Origin: Salinicola rhizosphaerae | GTDB lineage: Bacteria > Pseudomonadota > Gammaproteobacteria > Pseudomonadales > Halomonadaceae | DNA length: 64,000 nt | Direction of reading: 5' to 3' | NCBI RefSeq assembly: GCF_014652715.1 | Contig: NZ_BMZI01000003.1 | Span: forward strand, 459,201 to 523,200 | In this document: piece by piece, positions 1-8,947 of the stretch | How the letters are laid out: each line of letters opens with the position of its first letter | Numbering within the stretch: the stretch's first letter is position 1 | The notes under the pieces: model-generated | Seen by the model: the letters and a program-made list of their open reading frames with translations, nothing else | Database searches by the model: none | Told to the model about the DNA's origin: nothing | Program-made: the position numbers and the translations under genes

Positions 1-52
1 CGGCCAATGAGATTATTCGCAGCCTAACTTTCATCGATATCCGATTTTTCCC

Positions 53-2167
53 GTGAGTGCTCGCATTCACGGGTTTCGTCCGTTTATGACTCGAATTCCT
101 GTCGATCACTGGCTACTGGCATTGAGAACCGTGCTCGCCGTCTGGCTGGCGCTTTATCTCTCGTTGCGTCTGGACCTCTATCAGCCAGCGTGGGCACTGC
201 TGGCGGTGATGATCGTGACGTTGCAGCCGGTCATGTTCACGGGCGGCACGCCGCCGATCGGCATCATCATCGGCCGCAGCATCGCGCGGCTGTTCGGCAC
301 CCTGTTCGGCGCCATCGTCGGGCTGGTGCTGATCGCGCTGTTCGGTCAGCAGCCGATGCTCTATCTGCTGTTCGCCGGTGCCTGGCTCGCCTTCTGCCTC
401 TACTGGGTCATGCTCGAGCAGGACGAGCATCTCGGCTACGTAATGATGCTCAGCGGCTACACCGCCACGCTGGTTTCGCTGACCGCCATCGGCACCGGTG
501 TCGACGACATCTGGTCGGTCGCGCAGGGGCGCTTCAGCGAGACTGCACTGGGTATCGGCTGCGGGTTGCTGATGCATGTGGTGATCGCGCCGCGCTTCGG
601 CAGCCGAGCGCTGCCCACGGCGCTCTCCGGCTTTCTCTCCAAGGCAGCGACCGAAGCGCTGGCATCGCTCGAGATGCCGCGCCCACGCACCACGCGGGAT
701 GCCGAACTCAAGTCGCTGCTGCAGGCGTATCAGCAGTTCGAGAAGCTTCGCGGACTCACGCGCCTGGAGACGCGCCGGCTGAGCCACTTCATTCCGGCAC
801 TGGATCGTTTCGCCAGCGACAGCCTCGCGCTGATCACGGCCGTGCGCGAGCTAGAGACGGCGCTCGACTATCTGCGGGCCTGCGATGACGGCGAGATCTG
901 GCTAAACCGGCTCCGCGAGCAGGCCATTCCACTGTTGAAAGCGATCGAGAACGAGCCGGACGGCCAGCCCAGCGAGCGCTTGCTGCTGGCCGATTTCGAG
1001 TGGGACGAAGCGGCCGTGCCGGCGCGCTCGCGCGCACGCGCAGAGCTGGTGCGCCAGCGTCTGGGCGAGGTGATGGGCCTGCTTCAGCATGGGCGCCGCC
1101 TGCGCCATGCGCTCAATGATCCCGCCTCCTCCCGCATCAAGTCATTGCCGCGCGAGCGCCGTTCACGCAGCACGCACAACGAACATTTCGTCGCGCGCTA
1201 CAACGCATTTCGCGTCTTCATCGGCTTCGAGCTGCTCGGCCAGTTCTGGATTCACAGCGGCTGGCACTCCGGTTATCTCGCGATGATGCTGCTCGGCGTC
1301 TTCACCATGCTGTTCGCCAAGGCGCCCAATCCGGCCGCGGTGGTCTATCAATTCATGTGGGGCACGATCGCGGCGGTCCTGCTGGGCGGCGTGCTGCTGT
1401 TTCTGATCATGCCGATGATCAGCGGCTTCTGGCTACTGGCCATCGCCATTGGGATACCGGTCGCCATCGGCACGCTGATGACGCCACATCCACGCTGGTC
1501 GCTGATCGGGCTCGCCGGCGCGATCACGCTGATGACGCTGCTCAACCTGCACTCGACCTACAATTTCGCGCCGACCAGCTATATCAATGGCGGTCTGGCC
1601 TCGATTCTGGGCACGATCGTGACCATGATCGTCTATTCGCTGCTGCGTCAGCGCTCGGCCGGGGAACGTCTCCAGACGCTGATGGCCTCCTACTGGCGCG
1701 GCCTGAGCCGGCTGATGCGAGAGCGATCCCTGCCCAATCGTGCACGTCTGGAGAGCCGTCTCTATGATCGTCTCGGCCGATTGGTCACCCTCGGAGGCAG
1801 CGACCGGGCACTGCGTGAAGCCGTCGATCTGCACGCCATGGCGCTCTGCGTCTGGCGCATTCGCCGCCTCCGGGATAGCCTCGGCGATCATCGCGCCGGC
1901 ATCGAGGCCTGGCTTGCCGACATCGGCACACGGCTCGTCGCCCGCGAGCGCCACGACCCCGATAACTGGCGGCGACTCGCCGACGAGGGCATCCTCTGGG
2001 TCGAGCGCCTTTACGACGAAACCCGGCTGCCGATCGCCAGCATCGGCGAGATGGCCATGCTGAGCCATCTGATGCGTTCGGCCCCCGGCATCGAGCTGGA
2101 GAGCGGCGGACAAGCGAACGATGCCGAGACGAATGCCACCAAGGGAGCGCCCAGGCATGCTGGCTGA
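53..2167 (+). CDS. FUSC-family efflux protein (AaeB-like)
   Basis: Inner-membrane protein of the fusaric acid resistance/AaeB family, which exports aromatic acids together with a membrane fusion protein. The 704 residues show the family layout: hydrophobic helices at about 20-180, a long soluble stretch, then a second helix block at about 395-535 and a soluble tail. The start used is GTG at 53; an in-frame ATG at 86 is equally possible because neither has a clear ribosome site. The next gene overlaps its end by 11 bases, so the two are probably translationally coupled. The substrate is unknown; p-hydroxybenzoate-like acids are a guess from the family. Confidence 0.88.
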   Translation: MSARIHGFRPFMTRIPVDHWLLALRTVLAVWLALYLSLRLDLYQPAWALLAVMIVTLQPVMFTGGTPPIGIIIGRSIARLFGTLFGAIVGLVLIALFGQQPMLYLLFAGAWLAFCLYWVMLEQDEHLGYVMMLSGYTATLVSLTAIGTGVDDIWSVAQGRFSETALGIGCGLLMHVVIAPRFGSRALPTALSGFLSKAATEALASLEMPRPRTTRDAELKSLLQAYQQFEKLRGLTRLETRRLSHFIPALDRFASDSLALITAVRELETALDYLRACDDGEIWLNRLREQAIPLLKAIENEPDGQPSERLLLADFEWDEAAVPARSRARAELVRQRLGEVMGLLQHGRRLRHALNDPASSRIKSLPRERRSRSTHNEHFVARYNAFRVFIGFELLGQFWIHSGWHSGYLAMMLLGVFTMLFAKAPNPAAVVYQFMWGTIAAVLLGGVLLFLIMPMISGFWLLAIAIGIPVAIGTLMTPHPRWSLIGLAGAITLMTLLNLHSTYNFAPTSYINGGLASILGTIVTMIVYSLLRQRSAGERLQTLMASYWRGLSRLMRERSLPNRARLESRLYDRLGRLVTLGGSDRALREAVDLHAMALCVWRIRRLRDSLGDHRAGIEAWLADIGTRLVARERHDPDNWRRLADEGILWVERLYDETRLPIASIGEMAMLSHLMRSAPGIELESGGQANDAETNATKGAPRHAG

Positions 2168-2372
2168 ATGGTCCTTTCTGGGATTTCTGATCCCGCCGCT
2201 GGCGGTCCCGGTGCTGATCGCGCTCGGCCTCTATCTGCTGCTGCGCCGACTCTTCGTGCGTCTGCGGCTCTATCACTGGTTCTGGCAGCCGGTGTTGCTG
2301 GATATCGCCATTTACGCACTGCTGCTCTGGGCCGTGCTGACGCTCACCGGCTCGCTGCCGATCGCCGGATAG
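2157..2372 (+). CDS. DUF1656 small membrane protein (AaeX-like)
   Basis: A 71-residue protein with two hydrophobic helices (about 8-25 and 45-65), matching the DUF1656/AaeX family that accompanies FUSC-HlyD efflux pairs. I chose ATG 2157 because a purine-rich AAGGGAG lies just upstream and the family begins near this point; an in-frame ATG at 2121 would add 12 unlikely residues. It overlaps the FUSC gene and sits 41 bases before the HlyD gene, completing the usual three-gene set, here in the order B-X-A. Its exact role is not known in the family. Confidence 0.82.
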   Translation: MLAEWSFLGFLIPPLAVPVLIALGLYLLLRRLFVRLRLYHWFWQPVLLDIAIYALLLWAVLTLTGSLPIAG

Positions 2373-2413
2373 CGCTCGTTGGAAAGGATTCGCAGGATGA
2401 GGAAACAGACTCG

Positions 2414-3361
2414 ATGAACTGGACTACCGGAGCGCGCAAGACGATTCGTCTCGTGCTGACGCTGATCGTGGTGATCGCCGCGATTCTCGCCGTCGCCCAG
2501 ATCTGGAATCACTACATGCACGATCCCTGGACGCGAGACGGCCGCATTCGCGCCGATGTCGTCAATCTCGGCACCGATGTCGCCGGTCTCGTCGACGAAC
2601 TCGACGTGCATGACAACCAGCTCGTACAGAAAGGCGATGTGCTCTTCACCATCGACAAGGCGCGCTATCAGCTCGCGCTCGACGAAGCGAAGGCCAATCT
2701 CAATCAGCTCGAACAGGATCGCGACGAGGCCCGCGCCGCCAACAACCGCCGTCAGCGACTGCACAATAACGTCATCTCCCAGGAAACCAAGGACAACGCC
2801 CGGTTTGCACTGAGCTCCGCCGAGGCTGCAGTGCAGAAAGCGAAAGTGGAAGTCAATCAGGCCGCACTCGACCTCGAGCGCGCCACCGTTCGCGCCCCGG
2901 TCGACGGCTACGTCACCAACCTGCTGCTGCGGCCGGGCCAGTACGTCACGGTCGGCACCGATGCAATGACGCTGGTCGATGCCGAAAGCTTCTATGCACT
3001 CGGCTACTTCGAGGAGACCAAGCTCGACAGTATCGACATCGGCGCACCGGTGCGCGTCCAGCTGCTCTCGAGCGACAAGCCGATCTGGGGCCATGTCGAC
3101 AGCTTCGCCCGTGGTATCAGCGACAACAGTCTGGCAAGCCAGGGCAACGGCCTTGCCTCGGTCAACGCGTCGTTCGACTGGGTGCGTCTGTCACAGCGCA
3201 TCCCGGTGCGTATCGCGTTGGATGACATCCCGCAAGGCACCAAGCTCTCTGCCGGTCTGACCGCAACGATCTATCTCGACGGTCATCGCGAAGCCGAAGA
3301 GGATGCGCCGGACTGGAAAACCGCGCTGCGGCGCTGGTGGGAAGGACTGATCAGCATCTGA
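2414..3361 (+). CDS. HlyD-family membrane fusion protein (AaeA-like)
   Basis: Periplasmic adaptor of the efflux pump, 315 residues. One N-terminal membrane anchor (about 11-30) is followed by a PWTRDGRIRAD segment typical of the AaeA/EmrA group, a biotinyl-lipoyl half motif, a helical hairpin (about 90-160) and a beta-barrel region. Start ATG 2414 has GAGGA upstream; the open frame extends to 2168 but the extra residues overlap the DUF1656 gene and lack family character. It is the last gene of the operon. Partner outer-membrane channel is not in the window. Confidence 0.87.
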   Translation: MNWTTGARKTIRLVLTLIVVIAAILAVAQIWNHYMHDPWTRDGRIRADVVNLGTDVAGLVDELDVHDNQLVQKGDVLFTIDKARYQLALDEAKANLNQLEQDRDEARAANNRRQRLHNNVISQETKDNARFALSSAEAAVQKAKVEVNQAALDLERATVRAPVDGYVTNLLLRPGQYVTVGTDAMTLVDAESFYALGYFEETKLDSIDIGAPVRVQLLSSDKPIWGHVDSFARGISDNSLASQGNGLASVNASFDWVRLSQRIPVRIALDDIPQGTKLSAGLTATIYLDGHREAEEDAPDWKTALRRWWEGLISI

Positions 3362-3368
3362 GCATGGC

Positions 3369-3433
3369 GAGCGACGAGCGAGACGGCGCCGGTAGCGGGG
3401 CGCTGACAGCAGTGACGAGCGACGAGCGACGAG
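3369..3433. repeat. Intergenic GC-rich repeat, same family as 21482-21622
   Basis: Just after the HlyD stop codon, the spacer reads GAGCGACGAGCGA, then GGCGCCGGTAGCGGGGCGC, then further GACGAGC units. It aligns over about 60 bases with the 48-bp tandem repeat that follows the sulfotransferase gene. Two more GGGCGCCAGAACAG units follow at about 3470-3500. No open reading frame of credible quality covers this 200-base convergent spacer (3362-3562). Confidence 0.6.
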
Positions 3434-3562
3434 CTTCGAGGCAGCATTCTGACTCGTCGCTCAACGTCATGGGGCGCCAGAACAGGGCGCCAGAACAGGA
3501 CGGCCGGATATCCCGCCGCCCTTCGTGCATAGATCGCTTCTGATGCCGCGAGACAGCGCGTG

Positions 3563-4765
3563 TTACCGCAACGCCGCGCAAGCCTTGGCGATTCGCCGAC
3601 ACGCCTCCATCAGCCGTTCGGTATCGGTCGCGAACGAGATGCGGAAATGCCCGCCCAGCCCGAAGGCGGTGCCAGGCACGACGGCGACCTGCGCCGATTC
3701 GAGCAGATATTGGGCCAGTTCCTGATCGCTGGTGAGCGTCTCGCCATCCGGTGTCTTTTTCCCCAACAGCGCTTCGCAGTTGGGAAAGAGATAGAACGCC
3801 CCTTCCGGCAGACGGCAATCAAGTCCATCGACGGCGTTCAGCGCTGCCAGACAGCGGTCGCGGCGTTCGGCGAAGATGGCGTTACGCGCCTTGATGTCAT
3901 CCAGCGGCAGTGACAGCGCCGTTACCGCCGCCGCCTGCGAGACGGAAGCCGGGTTGGAAGTGGTCTGCGACTGCATCACCGCCATCGCCTTGATCAGATC
4001 TCGCGGCCCTGCACCGAAGCCGATCCGCCAGCCGGTCATGGCATGCCCCTTCGACACGCCGTTGATCGTCAGCGTGCGCGCCTTGAGCGCCGGCTCTACC
4101 TCGGCGAGCGTGCAGAACTCGAAGTCATCGAAGACCAGGTATTCGTAGATATCGTCGCACAGCACGAATACATCCGGATATGCCAGCAGCACGTCGGCCA
4201 GCCCGCGAAGTTCGGCGCGGGTATAGCCCGCGCCGGTCGGGTTGCCCGGCGAATTGAGAATCAGCACCCGCGTGTGCGGCGTAATCGCCGCTTCGAGCTG
4301 CGCGGGCGTCAGCTTGAAGCCCTGCTCCGCCGGGCAGGCCAGCGCCACCGGCGTGCCGCCGGCGAGACGCACCATATCCGGGTAGGAAACCCAGTGCGGC
4401 GCGGCAAAAATGATCTCGTCGCCGGGATCGACCAGCGCCATCAGCGCATTAAAGATCACCTGCTTGCCACCCGCGCCAACGCTGATCTCGTCGGTCGCGT
4501 AATCGAGTCCGCTGTCGCGCTTGAACTTGTCGACGATCGCCTGTTTCAGCGCCGGGGTGCCATCGACATCGGTATAGCGCGTCGCGCCGTCATCGAGCGC
4601 CGTCTTGGCCGCGTCGCGAATGGCCGCGGGCGTATCGAAATCCGGCTCTCCCTGGGAGAGCGAGATGACATCGATGCCATCGCGACGCATGGCGCCGGCA
4701 CGGCGGCTGATCTCGATGGAAGCGGAGGGTTGAACCACGGAAAGCCGTTGGGCCAGTCGCGTCAT
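3563..4765 (-). CDS. Pyridoxal-phosphate aminotransferase, class I (AspAT Ib type)
   Basis: A 400-residue fold-type I aminotransferase, likely acting on aspartate or a related amino acid with 2-oxoglutarate. Visible signatures are NSPGNPTG around 171-178, a DDIYEYL segment near 204-210, the Schiff-base lysine K239 in SKGHAMTGWRIGF and an arginine-containing FRISFA near the C terminus. Length fits the Ib subgroup. It lies 54 bases downstream of pxpA on the same strand and is probably cotranscribed with it, which suggests a role in handling the glutamate released from 5-oxoproline, although this is inference. Housekeeping AspAT activity cannot be excluded. Confidence 0.88.
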   Translation of the reverse strand: MTRLAQRLSVVQPSASIEISRRAGAMRRDGIDVISLSQGEPDFDTPAAIRDAAKTALDDGATRYTDVDGTPALKQAIVDKFKRDSGLDYATDEISVGAGGKQVIFNALMALVDPGDEIIFAAPHWVSYPDMVRLAGGTPVALACPAEQGFKLTPAQLEAAITPHTRVLILNSPGNPTGAGYTRAELRGLADVLLAYPDVFVLCDDIYEYLVFDDFEFCTLAEVEPALKARTLTINGVSKGHAMTGWRIGFGAGPRDLIKAMAVMQSQTTSNPASVSQAAAVTALSLPLDDIKARNAIFAERRDRCLAALNAVDGLDCRLPEGAFYLFPNCEALLGKKTPDGETLTSDQELAQYLLESAQVAVVPGTAFGLGGHFRISFATDTERLMEACRRIAKACAALR

Positions 4766-4819
4766 GATGTTGTTCCCTGAAAATTCAGCTTGAGATTGGA
4801 GACATTGGCCAGTGAGCCT

Positions 4820-5602
4820 TCAGCGAGCGTCGACTAGGTCCGCCATCGGCCGGATAGCGACGCCGGCATTCTCCAGGCGCCGACGCAGCGTTGCCGCCAT
4901 CTCGACCGCACCCGGCGTATCGCCGTGAACGCAGACACTGTCGATGGCGAGTGGAATCCGTTGACCGGAGACCGTGGTCACCGCCTGCTCCTCGAGCATT
5001 CTCAGCACCCGATCGGCCGCGACCTCGGGGTCATGAATCACCGCGCCGGGCAGCTTGCGCGAGAGCAGATTGCCGTTGTCGGCGTAGGCGCGATCGGCGA
5101 AGACCTCGTTGCCGACCTTCAATCCCATCTCGCCAGCCGTCAGCGAAGTCTGCATGCCGGGCATGGCAAGATGAACCAGGCTCGGATCAACGGCGAGTAT
5201 GGCGCGAGATACGGCGAGTGCCAGCTCCCGATCCTCGGCCGCCATGTTGCCGAGCGCGCCATGCGTCTTGACGTGCCGAATGGGGTGACCGATGACCTCA
5301 GCCATCGTCTTGATGGCACCAATCTGGTAGATCAGCTGCTTCTCCAGATCCGCAGGACTCTCCCCCTCCAGGCGGCGGCGGCCGAACCCGACCAGATCCA
5401 TGAAACTGGGATGCGCGCCGACCTGGACCCCGCGTTCGCGCGCGAGACTTAACGTCTCGTGCATCACCATCGGGTCGCCGGCGTGAAAGCCGCAGGCGAT
5501 GTTGGCCGTGGTGACGATGTCGAGCATGGCCCGGTCGTCCCCCATCTTCCACGCGGCGAAACTTTCGCCCATGTCGCAGTTGAGATCCACGCTGAGACTC
5601 AC
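4820..5602 (-). CDS. pxpA: 5-oxoprolinase subunit A (LamB/YcsF family)
   Basis: 260 residues, full length for the family. It begins SLSVDLNCDMGESFAAW, the typical YcsF start, and has the conserved CGFHAGDP and VKTHGALGN segments. PxpA works with PxpB and PxpC as an ATP-dependent 5-oxoprolinase opening L-5-oxoproline to glutamate. Here it is separated from pxpBC (8948-10635) by a divergent two-gene unit. An upstream GGAGG (read on the minus strand) supports the start. The shared divergent promoter carries a TGGTATACCA palindrome. Confidence 0.92.
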   Translation of the reverse strand: MSLSVDLNCDMGESFAAWKMGDDRAMLDIVTTANIACGFHAGDPMVMHETLSLARERGVQVGAHPSFMDLVGFGRRRLEGESPADLEKQLIYQIGAIKTMAEVIGHPIRHVKTHGALGNMAAEDRELALAVSRAILAVDPSLVHLAMPGMQTSLTAGEMGLKVGNEVFADRAYADNGNLLSRKLPGAVIHDPEVAADRVLRMLEEQAVTTVSGQRIPLAIDSVCVHGDTPGAVEMAATLRRRLENAGVAIRPMADLVDAR

Positions 5603-5618
5603 GGTACCTCCTGAGAAA

Positions 5619-5653
5619 TGCTATCTGAGCAGTGCTATCTGAGCAGTGCTATC
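5619..5653. repeat. 14-bp direct repeat in the pxpA leader
   Basis: TGCTATCTGAGCAG occurs twice in tandem (5619-5632, 5633-5646), followed by a third partial TGCTATC. It lies directly upstream of the pxpA start on the minus strand, so it is in the transcript leader or promoter. Function unknown; it may simply be replication slippage. Confidence 0.6.
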
Positions 5654-5732
5654 GATGAATTGTTGTTGGTTGATGACGATTGTGCGATTCACGAACGCCG
5701 CTCGCCAGCGGGTATCGAACCGTCGCCCACCA

Positions 5733-5742
5733 TGGTATACCA
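5733..5742. promoter_or_regulatory. Candidate FCD-GntR operator TGGTATACCA
   Basis: A perfect 10-bp palindrome midway between the divergent pxpA and hydroxyacid dehydrogenase genes (5603-5876). FCD-type GntR regulators bind short palindromes of the TGG-N4-CCA class. The same motif with one symmetric-core change, TGGCATACCA, is found upstream of dctP at 13680-13689, and the FCD regulator gene lies within the locus at 8198-8875. Regulation by that protein is inference. Confidence 0.55.
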
Positions 5743-5876
5743 ATAGTATGCACAAACGCAGAGGCATGTAAGAGCCGCTGCTGCTCGACGGCCGCTCGAC
5801 GCCAGGCGTTGGCCCGCGCCGATCATGAGCTGCGCGATGCCCTCTTCGATAACAACGACACTGCAAGGAATCCGCT

Positions 5877-6878
5877 TTGCCAGATTTTACCTGCCTGATT
5901 GCCCAGCCGATTCATCAGGACGGCATGACCGCACTCCACGATGCCGGCATTCACACGATCGAGGCGCCCGCCCCGGACCCGGCGACCCTCGCCTCGCTGC
6001 TCGACGACGTCGATGCATTGATCGTGCGCAGCGCCGCCGTCACTCGCGAGATGCTGACACGCGCCCCAAAGCTGAAAGTCATCGGCGTCCACGGGGTCGG
6101 TGTCAACGCCATCGATCTCGAAGCCGCAACGGCGCATGGCGTCATCGTTGCCAATACGCCGGGCAGCAATGCCCAGGCGGTCGCCGAACAGGCCATCGCC
6201 TTGATGTTCGCCTGCGCCAGGCGTGTTCCGCTGGCCGATCGCACCGTTCGCGAAGGCGATTTCTTCGCCTTCAAATACGGCGTGCCGATGATCGAGCTGG
6301 CCGGGCAGACCTTCGGGGTCATCGGCTTCGGTAATATCGGCCAGCGCGCCGCACGGATGGCCCAGGGGTTGGGAATGCGGACCATCGCCTACTCACCCAA
6401 CGCACCGGACGCGCGTTTTGCCGAGCTCGGCGTCGAGCGGGCCGACACGCTCGATACTCTGCTGGCGGATGCCGACGTGGTCTCGGTACACGTGGGATTG
6501 AACGAGCGCACGCATCATCTGATCGGTCGCCGCGAGCTCGAGCGGATGAAGCCCGACGCCATCCTCCTCAACACGGGTCGCGGCGGCACGATCGACGAAA
6601 GCGCCCTGGCCGAGACGCTCGCCGCCGGTCATCTGGCCGGTGCCGGACTCGACGTCTTCGCCGTCGAGCCGATGCCTTATGACCACCCGCTTCTTCAGCT
6701 CGATAACGTCGTCGTATCGCCGCACAATGGCGGCTCCACGGCGGCCAGCATGTCACGCACGGCGCGCGCTGCGGCGCAGAACATCATCGATATCCATCGC
6801 GGCCAGCGCCCCGCCCATATTGTCAATGACCGAGTCCATGCCGACGCGGTATCCCATCATCAGAAGGAGACGTCATGA
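5877..6878 (+). CDS. D-2-hydroxyacid dehydrogenase (SerA-like)
   Basis: NAD-dependent 2-hydroxyacid dehydrogenase, 333 residues. It has the Rossmann motif GVIGFGNIGQRAA (about 143-155), the catalytic arginine in NTGRGGTID, the glutamate in AVEPMP and the histidine in SPHNGG. The start is a TTG at 5877; it is supported by AAGGA eight bases upstream and by the conserved N-terminal residues PDFTCLIAQPI. It overlaps the next gene by four bases (ATGA). No ACT domain, so it is not a typical biosynthetic SerA. Placed between pxpA and the TRAP/pxpBC operon it probably processes a 2-hydroxy or 2-oxo acid of the same route. Confidence 0.85.
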   Translation: MPDFTCLIAQPIHQDGMTALHDAGIHTIEAPAPDPATLASLLDDVDALIVRSAAVTREMLTRAPKLKVIGVHGVGVNAIDLEAATAHGVIVANTPGSNAQAVAEQAIALMFACARRVPLADRTVREGDFFAFKYGVPMIELAGQTFGVIGFGNIGQRAARMAQGLGMRTIAYSPNAPDARFAELGVERADTLDTLLADADVVSVHVGLNERTHHLIGRRELERMKPDAILLNTGRGGTIDESALAETLAAGHLAGAGLDVFAVEPMPYDHPLLQLDNVVVSPHNGGSTAASMSRTARAAAQNIIDIHRGQRPAHIVNDRVHADAVSHHQKETS

Positions 6879-8128
6879 CGCCCGACGCCATCGATCTCAC
6901 GCTGATCGAAACGCTGTTCTCCCGCCTGGCCGAACCCGACTCGGATCAGGTCGGTATCACCCGCGACGCCTACGGCCCGGGCGAGCAGCGCGCACATGAA
7001 CTGTTCCTCGAGACCGCCCGTGAACTCGGCCTGGAGATAGAGCGGGACGCCGCCGGCAACCACTTCGCCATCTGTCCGGGCGGCGATCGTGCCCTGCCCG
7101 CCTGGGTGATCGGCTCTCATCTCGATTCCGTTCCTCAGGGCGGCAACTACGACGGCGCCGCCGGCGTCATCGCCGGGCTCGCGGCGGTCGCCGCCCTGCG
7201 CTCGCGCGGCATCACACCGGTGCGCGATATCATCGTCGCCGCCTTCCGCGCCGAAGAGAGCACCTGGTTTCCGGCCTCCTATCTCGGCAGTCGCAGCGCG
7301 CTTGGCCGACTCGATAGCGAGGAGCTGGCGCTTTTGCGTGCCGACAGCGGACGCACGCTCGCCGACCACATGCGCGACTGCGGCGGCGACCCGGAAGCAG
7401 TGGCGGCCGGTGACAACTGGCTCGGCCGGCGTACGCTTCACGGCATGCTCGAGCTGCACATCGAACAGGGCCCGACACTCGAGACCGAAGCCACGGCGCT
7501 CGGTATCGTCACCGGCATTGCCGGCAGCTTCCGCTACCGTCAGGCTCGCTGCTTCGGCGAGTGGGGACACTCGGGTGCGGTGGCCAAGCCCTATCGTCAC
7601 GATGCGTTGATGGCATTCTCGGAAGTCGCCATGGCGCTGGAAGCGCGTTGGGAAGCACTGGAGCAGGCGGGCAGACGCGCGACCGTCACCGTTGGCCAGA
7701 TCGCGACACCACCCGAGCAGCACGCCTTCAGCAAGATTCCCGGCGAGGTTGGTTTCTGCCTCGACGTACGCAGCGAAGAGCCAGCGACGCTCAAAGAGCT
7801 CGAGGAAGCGCTATTCGAGATCACCGATCGGGTCGCCAAAAAGCGCGGTGTCCGCTTCGATCTCGGCCCGCGTAGCGCCAGTACGCCGGCGCCGATGGAC
7901 CCGACGCTGACGGCGCGCTGCCAGGCCATCGCCAGTGAACTCAAGATCGCCCATCGGCGACTGCCTAGCGGCGCCGGTCATGATGCCGCCACCTTCGCCA
8001 ACGCGGGCATTCCCACGCAGATGCTGTTCGTGCGCAATCAGCATGGCAGTCATAACCCGTTCGAGGCGATGCGCATCGAGGATTTCGTCGAGGGCGTGAG
8101 AGTCCTGGCGGCCCTGATTCAGGAGTAG
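6875..8128 (+). CDS. M20 Zn-dependent amidohydrolase (N-carbamoyl-amino-acid hydrolase/allantoate amidohydrolase family)
   Basis: 417 residues, normal length for the hydantoinase/carbamoylase branch of M20. Metal-site segments are visible: GSHLDSVPQGGNYDG (about 81-95), AEES, LHIEQGP (about 194-200) and SGAGHDAATF near the C terminus. The family hydrolyses N-carbamoyl or related amide bonds of amino acids, or allantoate. Coupled by a 4-base overlap to the dehydrogenase. Next to 5-oxoprolinase genes it could open a cyclic or acylated amino acid derivative; the real substrate cannot be read from sequence. Confidence 0.85.
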   Translation: MTPDAIDLTLIETLFSRLAEPDSDQVGITRDAYGPGEQRAHELFLETARELGLEIERDAAGNHFAICPGGDRALPAWVIGSHLDSVPQGGNYDGAAGVIAGLAAVAALRSRGITPVRDIIVAAFRAEESTWFPASYLGSRSALGRLDSEELALLRADSGRTLADHMRDCGGDPEAVAAGDNWLGRRTLHGMLELHIEQGPTLETEATALGIVTGIAGSFRYRQARCFGEWGHSGAVAKPYRHDALMAFSEVAMALEARWEALEQAGRRATVTVGQIATPPEQHAFSKIPGEVGFCLDVRSEEPATLKELEEALFEITDRVAKKRGVRFDLGPRSASTPAPMDPTLTARCQAIASELKIAHRRLPSGAGHDAATFANAGIPTQMLFVRNQHGSHNPFEAMRIEDFVEGVRVLAALIQE

Positions 8129-8167
8129 GCTGGCCCAGGAGTAGACCGATCCAGGAGTAGACTGGTC
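8120..8167. repeat. 16-bp tandem repeat across the stop codon
   Basis: Three consecutive 16-bp units beginning CAGGAGTAG (8120-8135, 8136-8151, 8152-8167) and a fourth decayed unit CAGGGACAGG. The first unit contains the TAG stop of the amidohydrolase gene. The units differ at a few positions only. Confidence 0.75.
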
Positions 8168-8197
8168 CAGGGACAGGTTCCGGGAATCGGCCGTGGG

Positions 8198-8875
8198 TCA
8201 GATATGGGCCAAACGGTTGATGATGCTTTGCCGCACGTTGCCGATATGGGCCTCCATCGCCGCTCTGGCACCTTCGGTGTCGCGCGAGCGCAGGCGGTCG
8301 AGAATCGTCAGGTGTTCGCGACAGCCGGGCTCGAAGCGCTCCGGTACCTGAACCAGATCGAAGACGCGCGTCTTCAGCCGTAGATCGGCAACCATCCGCG
8401 CCAGTAGCTGATTGTCGGCAGCAACGGCGATACCGTTGTGCAGCGCATCGTCGACCCGATGCAGATGTTCGGAGGTGCGGGCTTCCGGTGGCGTTTCGAG
8501 CAGCGTCGTCACCTGCTGAGTCAGCACTTCGATCGCATCGAGATCCAGTCGGGTCGCGGCATGCCAGGCGGACTCACCCTCGAGCAGCGCGCGCACGCGC
8601 AGAATCTCCATGTATTCGTGCACCGATGGCGCCTTGACCGCGAGCTGGCCACGCGCCACCCGAACCGCGAAGCCCTCGTGCTCCAGCCGGGAAAGCGCCT
8701 CGCGCACTGGCGTGCGTGAGATATCGAGCGCCTCGGCGAGATTGCGCTCCTGCAGCAGCGTACCGGCCGGCAGTCGGCCAAGCTGAATCATTTCGAACAG
8801 CTGCTGGTACGCCTGCCCCGCCAGGCTCTGAATGCGGGTTCCCTGCAAGATTCGGTCGATGTCCAGCGTCTGCAT
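8198..8875 (-). CDS. GntR-family regulator, FCD subfamily
   Basis: 225 residues: an N-terminal winged helix (about 15-80, with LAEALDISRTPVREALSRLE as the recognition region) and an all-helical FCD effector domain (about 90-215) with histidines in ALHNG, CREHL and MEAHIG suited to metal-assisted ligand binding. It follows pxpC by 72 bases on the same strand. It is the natural candidate for controlling the 5-oxoproline-type locus through the TGGYATACCA sites. A GTATAC core at 8937-8942 lies just upstream of its own start. Confidence 0.9.
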   Translation of the reverse strand: MQTLDIDRILQGTRIQSLAGQAYQQLFEMIQLGRLPAGTLLQERNLAEALDISRTPVREALSRLEHEGFAVRVARGQLAVKAPSVHEYMEILRVRALLEGESAWHAATRLDLDAIEVLTQQVTTLLETPPEARTSEHLHRVDDALHNGIAVAADNQLLARMVADLRLKTRVFDLVQVPERFEPGCREHLTILDRLRSRDTEGARAAMEAHIGNVRQSIINRLAHI

Positions 8876-8947
8876 CGCAACGATTCCCTGATCTTGTGTG
8901 ATTGTCGTCTTCCAGCTTTGAATGATCGAGCTTCGAGTATACGTGAC

